Shown here in pieces: positions 26,257-37,015 of a stretch of 64,000 nt of DNA. Source of the DNA: Lonsdalea populi (lineage in GTDB: Bacteria > Pseudomonadota > Gammaproteobacteria > Enterobacterales > Enterobacteriaceae). The position numbers and the translations under genes are program-made. The notes beneath the pieces are model-generated. The model was given only the letters and a program-made list of their open reading frames with translations. It searched no databases and was not told the DNA's origin. Location of the stretch: the NCBI RefSeq assembly GCF_015999465.1, contig NZ_CP065534.1, forward strand, positions 2,418,001-2,482,000, read 5' to 3'. The stretch's first letter is position 1, and the number at the start of each line of letters is the position of its first letter.

Positions 26257-26579
26257 CCGGTGATAGCACTAATCATTAATTCGGCCTCTTGCCCTGCCAC
26301 GCCCGCGACGTCATGCCGTCGCGCCCCTGGGAAGCGGCGTTTCGATAGCCAGAGGAAGGGGGCGATTCAGAGCGCCGGCGACCTGCCTCCCCTCTCCCCG
26401 ACCGCCTCACGCAAAGCGCATCGCGCCGGATGCGCCGCGTGGGGAGGAAAGGAGGAGAACGCCGTTGGGGGGAACGGCGGCCGCATACTGCGGTCGCGGA
26501 GTCGGGACGGGCTGAGGCCGGAAACAAAGCGAACGTCCCGCCGCCACGAGGAACGCCGGGACGCCGGGGAGACGCAGGG
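26257..26579. other. Gene-free convergent spacer
   Basis: About 320 bp of high-GC sequence between the convergent SDR and flavin-oxidoreductase genes. Nothing recognisable is present on either strand. Confidence 0.5.
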
Positions 26580-27602
26580 TCAGCGCCAGCCCAGAGCGGG
26601 CGCAATCTGCGTTAGTATCGTCTCAATCACATGCGCGTTGTAGTCGACGCCGAGTTGATTCGGCACGGTCAAAAGCAGCGTATCCGCTTCGGCGATCGCC
26701 TCATCCTGCGCGAGCTGTTGGATGAGCACGTCCGGCTCGGCGGCGTAGCTGCGGCCGAAAATCGCCTGAGTTTTCTCATCGAGGAAACCGACCTGATCGT
26801 CGCTCTGCCCGCTGCCGCCGAAGTAGGCGCGGTCACGCTCATCCACCAGCGCAAAGATGCTGCGGCTGACCGACACTCGGGGTTCCCGCGCGTGCCCGGC
26901 GGCTTTCCACGCTTCGCGGTAGGCCCGTATCTGTTTGGCCTGCTGAATGTGAAACGGCTCCCCGGTTTCATCGTCCTTCAGCGTGGAACTCTGCAGGTTC
27001 ATGCCGAGCCCGGCCGCCCAGACCGCCGTCGCGTTCGAGCCGGCGCCCCACCAGATGCGCTCGCGCAATCCTTCCGAAAAAGGTTCAAGGCGCAGTAGAC
27101 CCGGCGGATTGGGAAACATCGGCTGCGGGTGCGGCTCGGCGAACCCTTCTCCGCGCAGCGCCTCCAGCAGCACCTCGGTGTGACGCCGCGCCATGTCCGC
27201 TTCGGTTTCGCCCTCCACGGGCTGGTAGCCGAAAAAGCGCCAGCCGTCGATGACTTGCTCCGGCGAGCCACGGCTGATCCCGAGCTGGAGACGCCCCCCG
27301 GAGATCAGATCCGCCGCGCCGGCGTCTTCGGCCATATAAAGCGGGTTTTCATAGCGCATGTCGATGACGCCGGTGCCGATCTCGATACGCCGGGTTTGGG
27401 CGCCGACGGCGGCCAGCAGCGGGAACGGAGAGCTGAGCTGACGGGCGAAGTGATGCACCCGAAAATACGCGCCGTCCGCGCCCAGATCTTCCGCTGCGAC
27501 GGCAAGATCGATGGACTGCAGCAGCGCGTCCGCCGCGGAACGGGTCGCCGACTGAGACGAAGGCGTCCAGTGGCCGAACGACAGAAATCCGATCTTTTTC
27601 AT
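26580..27602 (-). CDS. LLM-class (luciferase-like) flavin-dependent oxidoreductase
   Basis: Bacterial-luciferase-fold monooxygenase of 340 residues, cytoplasmic. The N-terminus (MKKIGFLSFGHW), AAEDLGADGAYFRVHHFARQ, IEIGTGVIDMRYENPLYMAEDAG and LGISRGSPEQ are family hallmarks for FMN/F420-type enzymes acting with a partner flavin reductase. ATG 27602 begins the conserved first strand and has AAGGA upstream; the frame's earlier start is unsupported. It is a single gene. The substrate cannot be told. Confidence 0.87.
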   Translation of the reverse strand: MKKIGFLSFGHWTPSSQSATRSAADALLQSIDLAVAAEDLGADGAYFRVHHFARQLSSPFPLLAAVGAQTRRIEIGTGVIDMRYENPLYMAEDAGAADLISGGRLQLGISRGSPEQVIDGWRFFGYQPVEGETEADMARRHTEVLLEALRGEGFAEPHPQPMFPNPPGLLRLEPFSEGLRERIWWGAGSNATAVWAAGLGMNLQSSTLKDDETGEPFHIQQAKQIRAYREAWKAAGHAREPRVSVSRSIFALVDERDRAYFGGSGQSDDQVGFLDEKTQAIFGRSYAAEPDVLIQQLAQDEAIAEADTLLLTVPNQLGVDYNAHVIETILTQIAPALGWR

Positions 27603-28046
27603 GAAACAGGGGTCCTTGTAGTGGAAACGGCGAGCCCGTCGGTCACGGCGCGCGGTACAAAGCGCCGCCGGCCGGAAGCGCCTGCCCGCCCGAGCGTCTG
27701 CGATGGATGACAAATAAACCATAGTCTAGCCGGGGGGGAAAGACGAAATACGGTCCCGTCCGCTGCGCGGCTGTGTCCCTTTCCCCGCAGCGATGCCCGC
27801 TTCCTCGCAACGCCCCCTTCCCCGCTTCCCCGCGACGCCCCGGCGCCGGCAATCGCGCGCCCTCGGCAAGACGACCGGCCCCCATCGATCCGCCGTCCGC
27901 CTGACGCGAGGGACCGAACTGTTGTCGAAAAGCAGCGACATTGTTTTCATCTTGTTAATTGTAAAGGTTTTTATTCCGCCATTAAGCGCTTCCCTGCTCC
28001 GCGCTTTTGTGGTTTGCTTTAAGCGCCCCCGGTTACAGACGAGCGA
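27603..28046. other. Divergent control region between the LLM oxidoreductase and the copper operon
   Basis: About 440 bp. The right part is AT-rich (TTGTTTTCATCTTGTTAATT near 27940) and presumably holds the copper operon promoter. I do not see a CusR box or a CueR-type long-spacer promoter, and no gene is supported. Confidence 0.45.
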
Positions 28047-28457
28047 ATGTTGACAGCCATGCACGCCATCATCAGCCATATCTTCAAACGCAGACGACGC
28101 CTCCAGGCGTTCGCCGCCGTGGCGTGCTGGCTATTGCTAAATGCGCAGCTTGCGCTGGCGTCGCACTCGTGCGAGCCGGTCATGCCCTCCGCGCCCGCGA
28201 TGGAACACGCTCACCCGATGACGGCGAAAGCGCCGGTTCACACCTCGGTCGTCAGCAGCGCCCTGTGCGACAAACACTGCGTTCCCGACAGCGCCCACGC
28301 TCCCGATCATTCGCTCCATGCGGCTGCCCTGGCCGCCGATGCAGGCATACGCCTCCCGCCCGCCCCGCGCGAGCCGACGGTCGCCGAGCGCGCCTGGGAC
28401 ACGCCGCCCGATACCGGCCCGCCCAGCGAAATCGTCTTCTGCCGATTCAGAGAATAA
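28047..28457 (+). CDS. Small exported Cys/His/Met-containing protein of the copper operon
   Basis: A 136-residue protein with basic N-terminus (KRRRR), a hydrophobic stretch (FAAVACWLLLNAQLALA) and likely signal cleavage after ALA. The mature part has scattered metal-type residues (HSCEPVM, MEHAHPM) and a LCDKHCVPD motif with CxxxC spacing. It ends FCRFRE. I recall short proteins with a CxKHC motif and a similar tail upstream of other cus/czc operons, but their function is not established. A second ATG at 28059 may be the start. It is 68 bp upstream of cusF, so it is probably co-transcribed, and a periplasmic copper or silver binding role is inferred. Confidence 0.7.
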   Translation: MLTAMHAIISHIFKRRRRLQAFAAVACWLLLNAQLALASHSCEPVMPSAPAMEHAHPMTAKAPVHTSVVSSALCDKHCVPDSAHAPDHSLHAAALAADAGIRLPPAPREPTVAERAWDTPPDTGPPSEIVFCRFRE

Positions 28458-28525
28458 ATCCAGATAAAACCGATGCTCAGGTCCTGATATCAGGCCAATA
28501 CCCGTTTTTATTCTGGAGAATTGTT

Positions 28526-28885
28526 ATGTCACGTTTTCTTGCCGTACTCGCCGTCGCCGCGGCGACGCTGTCCTTTTCCGTGTTTTCCGCCGACGTCCAC
28601 GATCAAGCGACGCCCGCCAGACACGCTGCCCCGTCGACGCCCGCCGCGTCCGACGCCCCCACCGCCGACAAGATTTATCACACCACGGGCACGGTCCGCG
28701 CTTGGTCCGAGACCACCGTCTCCATCGCGCATCAGGCCGTTCCGGCGCTGAATTGGCCGGCGATGACCATGCGATTCGATCTCAGCCAGTATCAGGGCAA
28801 GAAGTTCAGCGCGGGCCAGACGATCTCCTTTTCGTTCCGGCCGTACCGCAATGGATACCGCCTGATTTCAGCGACCGCACGCTAA
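28526..28885 (+). CDS. cusF: Periplasmic Cu(I)/Ag(I) metallochaperone CusF
   Basis: Small periplasmic protein (119 residues) that hands Cu(I)/Ag(I) to the CusCBA pump. A signal peptide (MSRFLAVLAVAAATLSFSVF) is followed by a low-complexity Ala/Pro linker and the CusF fold. The metal site is complete: the histidine in IAHQAV, then NWPAMTMRF with the tryptophan cap and both methionines. GGAGAA precedes ATG 28526; the open frame extends upstream but lacks signals. The cusC start is 15 bp downstream. Confidence 0.92.
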   Translation: MSRFLAVLAVAAATLSFSVFSADVHDQATPARHAAPSTPAASDAPTADKIYHTTGTVRAWSETTVSIAHQAVPALNWPAMTMRFDLSQYQGKKFSAGQTISFSFRPYRNGYRLISATAR

Positions 28886-28900
28886 CCGTCCGAGGCCGCC

Positions 28901-30151
28901 ATGTTTACCCAAACGTTATCCGCAGCGGGGATCGCCCTGCTGCTGGCGCTCGGTATCGGGACGACCGACGCCGCCACGCTGGAACAGGCGCTGGCGGCGG
29001 CTGAGCGCTATTCCGCCGAACTCTCCGCCAACCAGCATCAGGTCAGCGCGTTGAGCAATATGGCCGACGCCGCCATGCAACTGCCTGACCCGAAGCTGAA
29101 AATCGGCATAGAGAACCTGCCCGTGAGCGGCGGCAACGCCCACCGCTTCACCCGCTCCGACATGACCATGCAGCGCGTCGGCGTCATGCAGGACTACGTC
29201 AGTCACGATAAACGCGAGCGCAAAGCGCAGACGATCCGCGCCGAAGCCGCACAGGTCGCCGCCGCGAAAGGCGTCATCCGCGCCTCGCTGCAGCAGGATA
29301 CCGCGCAGGCGTGGTTCGAACTGGCGCTGGCGGAACGCACGCTGGCGGCGGTGGATCGCGCGATAGCGCAGACCGAGCGCCAACTCCCCGCACAGACGGC
29401 CGGCGTCGGGGCCGGCGAAGCGACCGCCGCCGGCGTGCTGGACGTCCGTCTGACGCTCAGCGAGATGCGAAGCCGGCGCGACAACGCCCGCAGCGATATC
29501 GACGCGGCGCGCGCCAGACTCCGGCAGCTCACCGGCGCGGATATCGCTTCCGCGACCGGCGCGTTTCCGCCCATCGATCGCGCGCCGGTGGATGAAAACG
29601 TGCTGCTGGAGAACGTCGGTCTGCACCCGGCGGTCGTTCAGGCCGCGCGGGAGGCGGAGGTCGCCGGCGCCAAATCCGCCGAGTCCGCCGTGGCCGCGCG
29701 GTCCGACGTCGGGGTGGAGGTCTATTTCGCCAAGCGCGCCGACGGTCTGGAAAACATGGGCGGCGTGATGCTCACCGTCGATCTGCCGCTGTTCACCTCT
29801 CAGCGTCAGGACAAAGCGCACGCGGCCGATATCTCCCGCGCTTATGAGGCCAACGACCAGCTACAGCTGCAAAAACGGGCGCAGCGGGCGCAGATCGCCA
29901 CGCTGTTTTCCCAATATCGCGCGGCGAAATCCATTTTCGAGCGTCAGACCGGCGAAGTGTTGCCGCTTCTGAGCGGCAGAGTGCGACTCATGGATGCTCA
30001 GTTCCGCGCCGGCGGCGCTTCGCTGGCGGAAGTACTGGAAGCCCGCCGCGCGCAGCTCAACGGAGAAATCGATCGGCTCAGCGCCGAGAAAACGCTGGCG
30101 TCCCGCTGGGCGGCGCTGCGCTATCAGATCCCGCAGGACATCACACAATGA
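28901..30151 (+). CDS. cusC: TolC-family outer-membrane factor of the copper efflux system
   Basis: Outer-membrane channel (416 residues) of the tripartite RND pump. A signal peptide (GIALLLALGIGTTDA) precedes two OEP repeats rich in alanine and glutamine heptads: about residues 25-215 and 225-410. No lipobox cysteine is visible, unlike E. coli CusC, which is acylated. It is also shorter and closer to CzcC-type channels, so the symbol is given by operon position. Its last codons overlap cusB by ATGA. Confidence 0.85.
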   Translation: MFTQTLSAAGIALLLALGIGTTDAATLEQALAAAERYSAELSANQHQVSALSNMADAAMQLPDPKLKIGIENLPVSGGNAHRFTRSDMTMQRVGVMQDYVSHDKRERKAQTIRAEAAQVAAAKGVIRASLQQDTAQAWFELALAERTLAAVDRAIAQTERQLPAQTAGVGAGEATAAGVLDVRLTLSEMRSRRDNARSDIDAARARLRQLTGADIASATGAFPPIDRAPVDENVLLENVGLHPAVVQAAREAEVAGAKSAESAVAARSDVGVEVYFAKRADGLENMGGVMLTVDLPLFTSQRQDKAHAADISRAYEANDQLQLQKRAQRAQIATLFSQYRAAKSIFERQTGEVLPLLSGRVRLMDAQFRAGGASLAEVLEARRAQLNGEIDRLSAEKTLASRWAALRYQIPQDITQ

Positions 30152-31656
30152 AAATGACACAGACTCCCTTAACGCGGCTGCTGATCGCGGCCGTCGTCGT
30201 CGTCTCCCTCGCGGTCGGCTTCCTGGTCGGCCGCCTCTCGCCGTCGCCGGCCCCTGCTCCCGCGGCGGCGGCGTCCGACGGCAATAAAACGGAAACCAAA
30301 GTGCTGTATTGGTACGACCCGATGAACCCCGGCCAACGCTTCGACCGGCCGGGAAAATCGCCGTTCATGGATATGGATCTGGTCCCCCGCTATGCGAACG
30401 AGGCGGAGGAGGAGGACGGCGTGCGCATCAGCTCGCGTCAGCAGCAGAATCTCGGCGTCAGAACCGCGCCGGTCACGCGCAGGTCGCTGAGCGCGCCGCT
30501 CACCGCCTACGGCACGGTCGCCGCGGACGCGCGCGACATCATCGCCATTCCGGCGCGGGGAGACGGCCTGATTGAGAAACTGTATGTCAGCGCGCCTCAG
30601 CAGTTCGTCACTGAGGGCTCCCCGCTGGCGCAGCTATGGATCCCTGGGTGGACGGCGGCACAGCAGGAGTATCTGGCCGTCCGCCGGCTGGGCGATCCCG
30701 CGCTGACCGCCGCGGCGCGGCAGCGCCTGCGGCTGAAACTCATCCCGGAAGCGGTTATCCGCGACGTCGATCGCAGCGGCGAGCCGCAGACCCGCATCAC
30801 GCTGCGCGCGCCGCACGACGGATACGCGACGCCGCAGGCGATCCGCGCAGGCTCATCGGTGAGCGCCACGCAGACGCTGTTCGATCTGACGAAACTCGAT
30901 CGGGTGTGGATCATCGTCGACTATCCCGAACGCGAGGCCGGCGCGCTCGCCGTGGGCAGCCGCGTCGGCGCCGCCGCCGCCGGGTGGCCGGGCCGCGAGT
31001 TCACGGGCACGGTCAGCGCCCTGCTGCCCGACGTGGCGGCGTCCACCCGCACCCTGAAAGCTCGGGTGGAGGTCGATAATCCCGAGCGGCTTCTCAAACC
31101 CGGCATGTACCTGACGGTGAATATCGAACCGCCCGCCGCCCCGCCGCCGGTTCTCGCCATTCCGCAAGAAGCGCTGATCGCCACCGGCAGCCGCAGCCGC
31201 GTCATCGTCTCCGAGGGCGGCGGCTACTTTCGTCCCGTGGAGGTCGCCGCCGGCGTATCGGGCGACGGCTGGGTCGAGATCAGACAGGGCCTGAGCGAAG
31301 GCCAGCAGGTCGTCACCTCCGGCCAGTTCCTCATCGACTCCGAGGCCAGCCTGAAACAGGTTCTCCCGCAGATGACGGACCCGGCGCAGCCGCAGGCGGC
31401 CGCCTGGCGCGCGGAGGGCGTCGTCGAGGCGCTGACGGACGACGGCGTCACCCTGTCTCACGGCCCGGTCCCCGAACTGAAATGGGGCGCCATGACGATG
31501 GATTTTCGCGTCCCGGCGGCGCTGCGCGTCGCACTGCTTCCGGGCCAAAAGGTCCGCTTTACCTTCACGCTCGACGATGACGGGGCGCGCCTCGTCGCCG
31601 TCGAACCGATGGACTCATCGGAACTGGCCCCGGCGGGCCATGAGGAACGCCCATGA
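30148..31656 (+). CDS. cusB: CusB periplasmic adaptor with a fused C-terminal CusF domain
   Basis: Membrane-fusion protein linking CusA and CusC. An N-terminal signal anchor ([18 protein letters not shown]) is followed by a heavy-metal-binding domain ([22 protein letters not shown]) with the methionines that capture Cu(I) in E. coli CusB. The barrel-sandwich, beta-barrel and hairpin regions extend to about residue 415. Residues about 420-490 form an extra CusF-like domain ([16 protein letters not shown]) with the histidine, tryptophan and both methionines present. E. coli CusB (about 407 residues) lacks this. The gene is joined to cusC and cusA by ATGA overlaps. Confidence 0.94.
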   Translation: MKMTQTPLTRLLIAAVVVVSLAVGFLVGRLSPSPAPAPAAAASDGNKTETKVLYWYDPMNPGQRFDRPGKSPFMDMDLVPRYANEAEEEDGVRISSRQQQNLGVRTAPVTRRSLSAPLTAYGTVAADARDIIAIPARGDGLIEKLYVSAPQQFVTEGSPLAQLWIPGWTAAQQEYLAVRRLGDPALTAAARQRLRLKLIPEAVIRDVDRSGEPQTRITLRAPHDGYATPQAIRAGSSVSATQTLFDLTKLDRVWIIVDYPEREAGALAVGSRVGAAAAGWPGREFTGTVSALLPDVAASTRTLKARVEVDNPERLLKPGMYLTVNIEPPAAPPPVLAIPQEALIATGSRSRVIVSEGGGYFRPVEVAAGVSGDGWVEIRQGLSEGQQVVTSGQFLIDSEASLKQVLPQMTDPAQPQAAAWRAEGVVEALTDDGVTLSHGPVPELKWGAMTMDFRVPAALRVALLPGQKVRFTFTLDDDGARLVAVEPMDSSELAPAGHEERP

Positions 31657-34600
31657 TCGCCTATGTGATTCGCTGGTCGCTGCGCAACCGGCTGCTGGTT
31701 CTGCTCGCTGCGGTGATGTTGGCTGCGGGAGGGCTCTGGTCCGTACAGAAAATCCCGCTGGACGCGTTGCCCGACCTGTCCGACGTGCAGGTCATCGTCA
31801 AGGCGAGCTATCCCGGCAAAGCGCCGCAGGTGGTGGAAGATCAGGTCACCTGGCCGCTGACCACCACCCTGCTGTCGGTGCCCGGCGCCAGGACGGTACG
31901 CGGCTTCTCCATGTTCGGAGACGCCTACGTCTACGTGCTGTTCGAGGACGGCACCGATCCCTACTGGGCGCGTTCGCGGGTGCTGGAGTCGCTCAGTCAG
32001 ACCCAGTCCGCCCTGCCGCCGCAGGCCCGCGTCTCGCTGGGACCGGACGCGACCGGCCTCGGCTGGATCTATGAGTACGCGCTCATCGACCGCAGCGGCC
32101 GCCATAGCCTGGGCGACCTGCGCGCCTTGCAGGACTGGTTCCTCAAATTCGAGCTGAAAACCGTCCCCAACGTCGCCGAAGTGGCGAGCGTCGGCGGGAT
32201 GACGCGGCAGTATCAGATAGTCCTCGATCCGGCGCGGATGCGGGCGCTGAACGTGACGCACGAGGCCGTCGTCAGCGCGGTGCAAGACGCCAATCAGGAA
32301 AGCGGCGGCGGGGTGCTGGAGATGGGCGAAGCCGAATATATGGTGCGCGCCTCCGGCTACCTGAGGAACCTGGATGATTTCAAGAATATCGTCATCACCG
32401 CGCGCGACGGCGTACCGGTGCGGCTGTCGGACGTCGCCGACCTGCGCCGGGGGCCGGAGATGCGGCGCGGCGTCGCCGAGCTAAACGGCGAAGGCGAAGT
32501 GGCGGGCGGCATCATCATCATGCGTTCCGGCAGGAACGCGCTGGAGACGCTGCATGCGGTCAAAGCGCGGCTGGCGGAAGTGCGCAAGAGCCTGCCGTCG
32601 GGCGTGGAGATCGTGCCCGTCTACGATCGTTCGCCGTTGATCGAGCACGCCATCAAAACGCTGAGCGGCAAGCTGGCGGAAGAGTTTGTGGTGGTGGCGG
32701 CGGTGTGCGTGCTGTTCCTGTTTCACTTCCGCTCCGCGCTGGTGGCGCTGATCACGCTGCCGCTCGGTATTCTCGGGGCGTTTATCGTGATGCGCTATCA
32801 GGGCGTGAACGCCAACATCATGTCCCTCGGCGGGATTGCTATTGCGATCGGCGCGATGGTCGACGCCTCCATCGTTATGGTGGAGAACATGCACAAGACG
32901 CTGGAACAATGGCGGCGCGATCATCCGTCGCAAACCCCCTCCTCGACCGACTACTGGCGCATCACCGAAAAAGCCGCCGTGGAGATGGGGCCGGCGCTGT
33001 TCTGCAGCCTGCTGATCATCACGCTGTCATTTATCCCGGTGTTCTCGCTGCAGGCGCAGGAGGGAAAGATGTTCGCTCCGCTGGCGTTCACCAAAACCTA
33101 TGCGATGGCGGCGGCGGCGGGTCTCGGCATTACGCTGGTGCCGGTGCTGATGGGCTATTTTATTCGCGGCAACATCCCGGACGAACGGGCCAACCCGCTA
33201 AACCGCTGGCTGATCCGCGCCTATACGCCGCTGCTGACGGCCGTACTGAAGCGGCCGAAAACGACGCTGTGCGCGGCGGCGCTGGCGATCCTGGCCACGC
33301 TGTATCCGCTGTCGCGCATGGGCAGCGAATTCATGCCCGCGTTGGATGAAGGCGACCTGCTGTATATGCCGTCGACGCTGCCGGGAATTTCCGTCAGCGA
33401 GGCCAGCCGTCTGTTACAGCAGACCGATCGCCTGATCGAAACGGTGCCCGAGGTCGATACCGTGTTCGGCAAAGCCGGACGGGCGGACACGGCGACCGAC
33501 CCCGCGCCGCTGACCATGCTGGAGACCGTTATCCGCTTCAAGCCGCGCGACCAGTGGCGTCCCGGCATGACGCAGGACAAACTGGTGAACGAACTGGACC
33601 GGGTCGTCAACGTGCCGGGCATCGCCAACATCTGGGTGCCGCCGATACGCAACCGGCTGGATATGCTGGCGACGGGCATCAAAAGTCCGGTCGGCATCAA
33701 GGTCAACGGCAGCAGCATCGCGCAGATAGCGCAGGCGGCGGCGCAGATCGAACGCGCGGTGCGCAACGTGCCGGGCGTGACGTCGGCGCTGGCGGAACAA
33801 CTGACCGGCGGCCGCTATGTGAATATCGATATCGACCGGGCGAAAGCCGCTCGCTACGGCGTCTCGGTGCGGGTGCTACAGTCGCTGGTGTCCGCCCTCG
33901 TCGGCGGGGAAACCATCGCCGAGACCATCGAGGGCCGTGCGCGCTATCCCATCAATCTTCGCTACCCGCGTGAAATCCGCGACTCCGTGGAGAAGCTGAA
34001 GGCGCTGCCGGTCCTCACCGCCGGCGGCGGGCAGGTGACATTGTCCGAGCTGGCGGATATCCGCATCACGGATGGGCCGCCGATGCTAAAAAGCGAAAAC
34101 GCCCGCCTGTCGGAGTGGATTTACGTCGATATCCACGGGCGCGACCTGAAGTCCGTCGTGCTCGACATGCAGGAGACGGTGGCGCGCGAGGTGCGGTTGC
34201 CGGAAGGCGTCTCGCTCAGTTGGTCGGGTCAGTTCGAGTACCTGGAACGCGCCGCTGAACGGCTGAAAATCGTGTTGCCTTTTACGCTGGCGATCATTTT
34301 CATCCTGCTCTATCTCACCTTCCATCGCATCAAGGACGCCCTGCTGATCATGGGCACCCTGCCGCTGTCGCTGATCGGCGGCGTATGGCTGCTGTCCCTG
34401 CTGGGCTATCATCTGTCCGTCGCCGTCGCCGTCGGGTTTATCGCGCTGGCGGGCGTCGCCGCCGAATTCGGCGTGATTATGGTGCTGTATCTCAATCACG
34501 CCATTGAGAAACGCGGCGGCGCGAATCAGGCGCTGACGGAAACCGACCTGCTGGCGGCGATACATGAAGGCGCGGTGCTGCGGGTCAGACCTAAGGCCAT

Positions 34601-34775
34601 GACGGTGGCGACCATCATGGCCGGGCTGCTGCCGGTCATGTGGCACAGCGGAACCGGTTCGGAGGTTATGCAGCGCATCGCCGCGCCGATGATAGGCGGC
34701 ATGGTGACCGCGCCGCTGCTGTCCATGCTGGTCATTCCGGCCTGCTATCTGCTGATTCATCGGCGACGCCGCTAA
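31653..34775 (+). CDS. cusA: CusA Cu(I)/Ag(I) RND efflux transporter
   Basis: Proton-driven inner-membrane pump (1040 residues) of the heavy-metal RND class, with twelve predicted membrane segments and two large periplasmic loops. The three-methionine relay that marks Cu(I)/Ag(I) specificity is conserved in its E. coli contexts: [18 protein letters not shown] and [13 protein letters not shown]. The relay in TM4 reads [13 protein letters not shown]. It ends the operon and is followed by a strong GC-rich hairpin. Divalent-metal (Czc) pumps lack this methionine set. Confidence 0.96.
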   Translation: MIAYVIRWSLRNRLLVLLAAVMLAAGGLWSVQKIPLDALPDLSDVQVIVKASYPGKAPQVVEDQVTWPLTTTLLSVPGARTVRGFSMFGDAYVYVLFEDGTDPYWARSRVLESLSQTQSALPPQARVSLGPDATGLGWIYEYALIDRSGRHSLGDLRALQDWFLKFELKTVPNVAEVASVGGMTRQYQIVLDPARMRALNVTHEAVVSAVQDANQESGGGVLEMGEAEYMVRASGYLRNLDDFKNIVITARDGVPVRLSDVADLRRGPEMRRGVAELNGEGEVAGGIIIMRSGRNALETLHAVKARLAEVRKSLPSGVEIVPVYDRSPLIEHAIKTLSGKLAEEFVVVAAVCVLFLFHFRSALVALITLPLGILGAFIVMRYQGVNANIMSLGGIAIAIGAMVDASIVMVENMHKTLEQWRRDHPSQTPSSTDYWRITEKAAVEMGPALFCSLLIITLSFIPVFSLQAQEGKMFAPLAFTKTYAMAAAAGLGITLVPVLMGYFIRGNIPDERANPLNRWLIRAYTPLLTAVLKRPKTTLCAAALAILATLYPLSRMGSEFMPALDEGDLLYMPSTLPGISVSEASRLLQQTDRLIETVPEVDTVFGKAGRADTATDPAPLTMLETVIRFKPRDQWRPGMTQDKLVNELDRVVNVPGIANIWVPPIRNRLDMLATGIKSPVGIKVNGSSIAQIAQAAAQIERAVRNVPGVTSALAEQLTGGRYVNIDIDRAKAARYGVSVRVLQSLVSALVGGETIAETIEGRARYPINLRYPREIRDSVEKLKALPVLTAGGGQVTLSELADIRITDGPPMLKSENARLSEWIYVDIHGRDLKSVVLDMQETVAREVRLPEGVSLSWSGQFEYLERAAERLKIVLPFTLAIIFILLYLTFHRIKDALLIMGTLPLSLIGGVWLLSLLGYHLSVAVAVGFIALAGVAAEFGVIMVLYLNHAIEKRGGANQALTETDLLAAIHEGAVLRVRPKAMTVATIMAGLLPVMWHSGTGSEVMQRIAAPMIGGMVTAPLLSMLVIPACYLLIHRRRR

Positions 34776-34814
34776 ACGGCCGGCGGGCCGCGTCCGGGCC
34801 GGGCGCGGCCGTTT
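34774..34814 (+). terminator. Terminator hairpin of the copper operon
   Basis: Arms AAACGGCCG (34774-34782) and CGGCCGTTT (34806-34814) are perfectly inverted around a GC-rich loop that can pair further. The left arm begins inside the cusA stop codon, and the right arm ends in TTT. Confidence 0.65.
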
Positions 34815-34911
34815 CCGGCATGACGCGTCCCCCATGACGCGCCGCAACGCTGGTACAATAGCCCGGCGGGCGCGTCCCGCTATTGATCTTTCAACGCAGG
34901 GAGAATGGCGT

Positions 34912-35745
34912 ATGACCGAATTACCCCCCGTGGTCGACCATGTGATCGTCAACGTCGCCGACCGGTTGGATGAAGCCTGCGCGCTGTTTCGGCGTCTGGG
35001 TTTCCAACTGAGCGAGCGCGGTCATCACACGATGGGCTCCAGTAACCATTTGGCGATCTTCGGCGAGACCTATCTGGAACTGTTGGGCTATGAACCCGAA
35101 ACCGGCAAAGATTTCTGCCGCTCGCCGCTCGGTCTGAGCGGACTGGTGTGGAAAACCGACGATGCGGACGCCGTGTATCGCCATCTGCAACGGCAGGGGC
35201 TCGACGGCGAGCCGCCCGCCGCCTTTTCCCGCCCGGTGACGCTGCCGGACGGCCGTTCGCTGAATGCGCGCTTTCGCATCGCCCGGCTACGCGGCGACGC
35301 GATCCCGAACGGGGTCAGCTTCTTTTGTCTGCACCTGACCCCGGAAGCCGTCTGGCAGCCGGCGTGGCGCGATCATCCCAACGGCGTCGTCGAGATCGAC
35401 GAGTTCGTGATCGTGGCCGAACGCCCGCGGGAGGCGGCCGAGATCTACCGCCGTCTGTTCGATCCGGCGCCGTTCGTCTCCGCCCCTGACGGCGAGCTTC
35501 GCTTACAGGCGGGGACGACGCAGGTGCGTTTCATCAGCGCCGAGGCCGCCCGCGCCGAGTTCGGCGTGCCGCCGCGCAACGACGACGGCTCGCCGCGCAT
35601 GGCGGCGCTGGGCTTCAGGACCCGCTCGCTCGATCAGACGCGCCAAAGCCTGCTGGCGGGCAATCTGCCGTTTATTGAAAAAGGAAACGCTATACAGGTG
35701 CCGACAGAAGCCGGATTCAACCTCATGCTGCGGTTTCGCGCCTGA
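34912..35745 (+). CDS. VOC-superfamily glyoxalase-like protein
   Basis: Protein of 277 residues with a glyoxalase-like N-terminal module (VVDHVIVNVADRLDEACALFRRLGF, here shortened to DHVIVNVADRLDEACALF) and a second weaker repeat (EIDEFVIVAERPREAAEIY). It belongs to the PF13468-type family of unknown substrate. Metal ligands cannot be assigned with confidence beyond the first His in DHV. ATG 34912 has AGGGAG at good spacing; an upstream in-frame start at 34834 lacks one. It is a single gene after the copper terminator, with its own probable promoter. Confidence 0.8.
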   Translation: MTELPPVVDHVIVNVADRLDEACALFRRLGFQLSERGHHTMGSSNHLAIFGETYLELLGYEPETGKDFCRSPLGLSGLVWKTDDADAVYRHLQRQGLDGEPPAAFSRPVTLPDGRSLNARFRIARLRGDAIPNGVSFFCLHLTPEAVWQPAWRDHPNGVVEIDEFVIVAERPREAAEIYRRLFDPAPFVSAPDGELRLQAGTTQVRFISAEAARAEFGVPPRNDDGSPRMAALGFRTRSLDQTRQSLLAGNLPFIEKGNAIQVPTEAGFNLMLRFRA

Positions 35746-35932
35746 CGCGTGAAAATCCGGGCAAATGACGCAATGCTTGCGTTCGTCGGAGATCGACCAA
35801 TAAAGATTTTGAGTGTCAGCTCACCGAAGTAAAATCCGGTTGTCAGTGCTAATGTCAACCAGACACCGCATTGAGACCGTTTTGGCGGTCATTAAGCCTA
35901 CGGTAGTACCCCAATGAAACAGGAGAATGAAC

Positions 35933-36982
35933 ATGAAAGTGCTCGGTTATGCCGCTAAGTCCGCCCAGGCCCCTCTGGCGCCGCTTGAGTTCACCCGCCG
36001 CGAACCGCGACCTGACGATGTCGTCATTGAAGTGCTGTACTGCGGCGTCTGTCATTCCGACCTGCATCAGGCCCGCAACGACTGGGGAATCAGCCTTTAT
36101 CCGCTGGTCCCCGGCCATGAAGTGGTCGGCCGAGTCACCGAGGTCGGCAGCGAAGTGACCCAGTTCAAGCCCGGCGATCTCGCGGGTATCGGCTGCATGG
36201 TGGACTCATGTCGCGAATGTCAGCCCTGTCGGCAGGGTCTGGAGCAGTACTGTGAAGAGGGAAGTATCCAGACCTACAATGGACTCGACCGCCACGATCA
36301 CCAGCCGACCTACGGCGGTTATTCGCAAAAAATCATCGCATCGCAGGACTTCGTGCTGCGGATCCCGGACAGTCTCGATCTGAAGGCCGTCGCCCCACTG
36401 CTATGCGCAGGCATCACCACCTGGTCGCCGCTGCGCAAGTGGAACGTGACCAAAGGCAGTAAAGTCGCCGTCGTCGGACTCGGCGGTCTGGGTCACATGG
36501 CGCTGAAGCTGGCGCAGGCCATGGGCGCGGATGTCACGCTGTTTACCCGCAGCAAGAGCAAAGAGGCCGACGCTTGCCGTCTGGGCGCTCATCACATCGT
36601 GCTGTCCTCCGATCCGGCGCAGATGGAAGCGGTGAGCAACCACTTCGATCTGATTATCGACACGGTGCCTTATGAACACGACATCAACCCGTATATGACT
36701 ACCCTGGCGTTGGACGGAACGCTGGTGTTCGTCGGCCAGCTCGGCCACGTCGAACCGCCGCTGAACACGATGCCGATGGTGTTGGGCCGCCGCTCCATCG
36801 CAGGCTCCTGCATCGGCGGCATTGCGGAAACGCAGGAAATGCTGGATTTTTGCGGCAAGCACGGCATCGTCTCCGATGTCGAGGTCATCAACATCCAGCA
36901 GATAAACGACGCCTACGAGCGACTGCTCAAAAGCGACGTCAAATACCGTTTCGTCATCGATATGGCTTCACTGAAAGCCTAG
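35933..36982 (+). CDS. Zinc-dependent NAD(P) alcohol dehydrogenase (YahK/AdhC/CAD type)
   Basis: Medium-chain dehydrogenase of 349 residues. The catalytic zinc site is CGVCHSDLH with GHEVVG. The structural zinc site has four cysteines in CRECQPCRQGLEQYC. The Rossmann motif GLGGLGHMA, followed by TRSKSKEAD with basic residues, suggests NADPH. The cinnamyl-alcohol-dehydrogenase subgroup, like E. coli YahK, reduces many aldehydes. AGGAGA is 6 nt before ATG 35933, so the ATG at 35927 is too close to it to be used. A single gene with a strong terminator. Confidence 0.93.
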   Translation: MKVLGYAAKSAQAPLAPLEFTRREPRPDDVVIEVLYCGVCHSDLHQARNDWGISLYPLVPGHEVVGRVTEVGSEVTQFKPGDLAGIGCMVDSCRECQPCRQGLEQYCEEGSIQTYNGLDRHDHQPTYGGYSQKIIASQDFVLRIPDSLDLKAVAPLLCAGITTWSPLRKWNVTKGSKVAVVGLGGLGHMALKLAQAMGADVTLFTRSKSKEADACRLGAHHIVLSSDPAQMEAVSNHFDLIIDTVPYEHDINPYMTTLALDGTLVFVGQLGHVEPPLNTMPMVLGRRSIAGSCIGGIAETQEMLDFCGKHGIVSDVEVINIQQINDAYERLLKSDVKYRFVIDMASLKA

Positions 36983-37015
36983 CGGTCAAGCCTTAGCCGC
37001 TGGCTAATCCGACGG

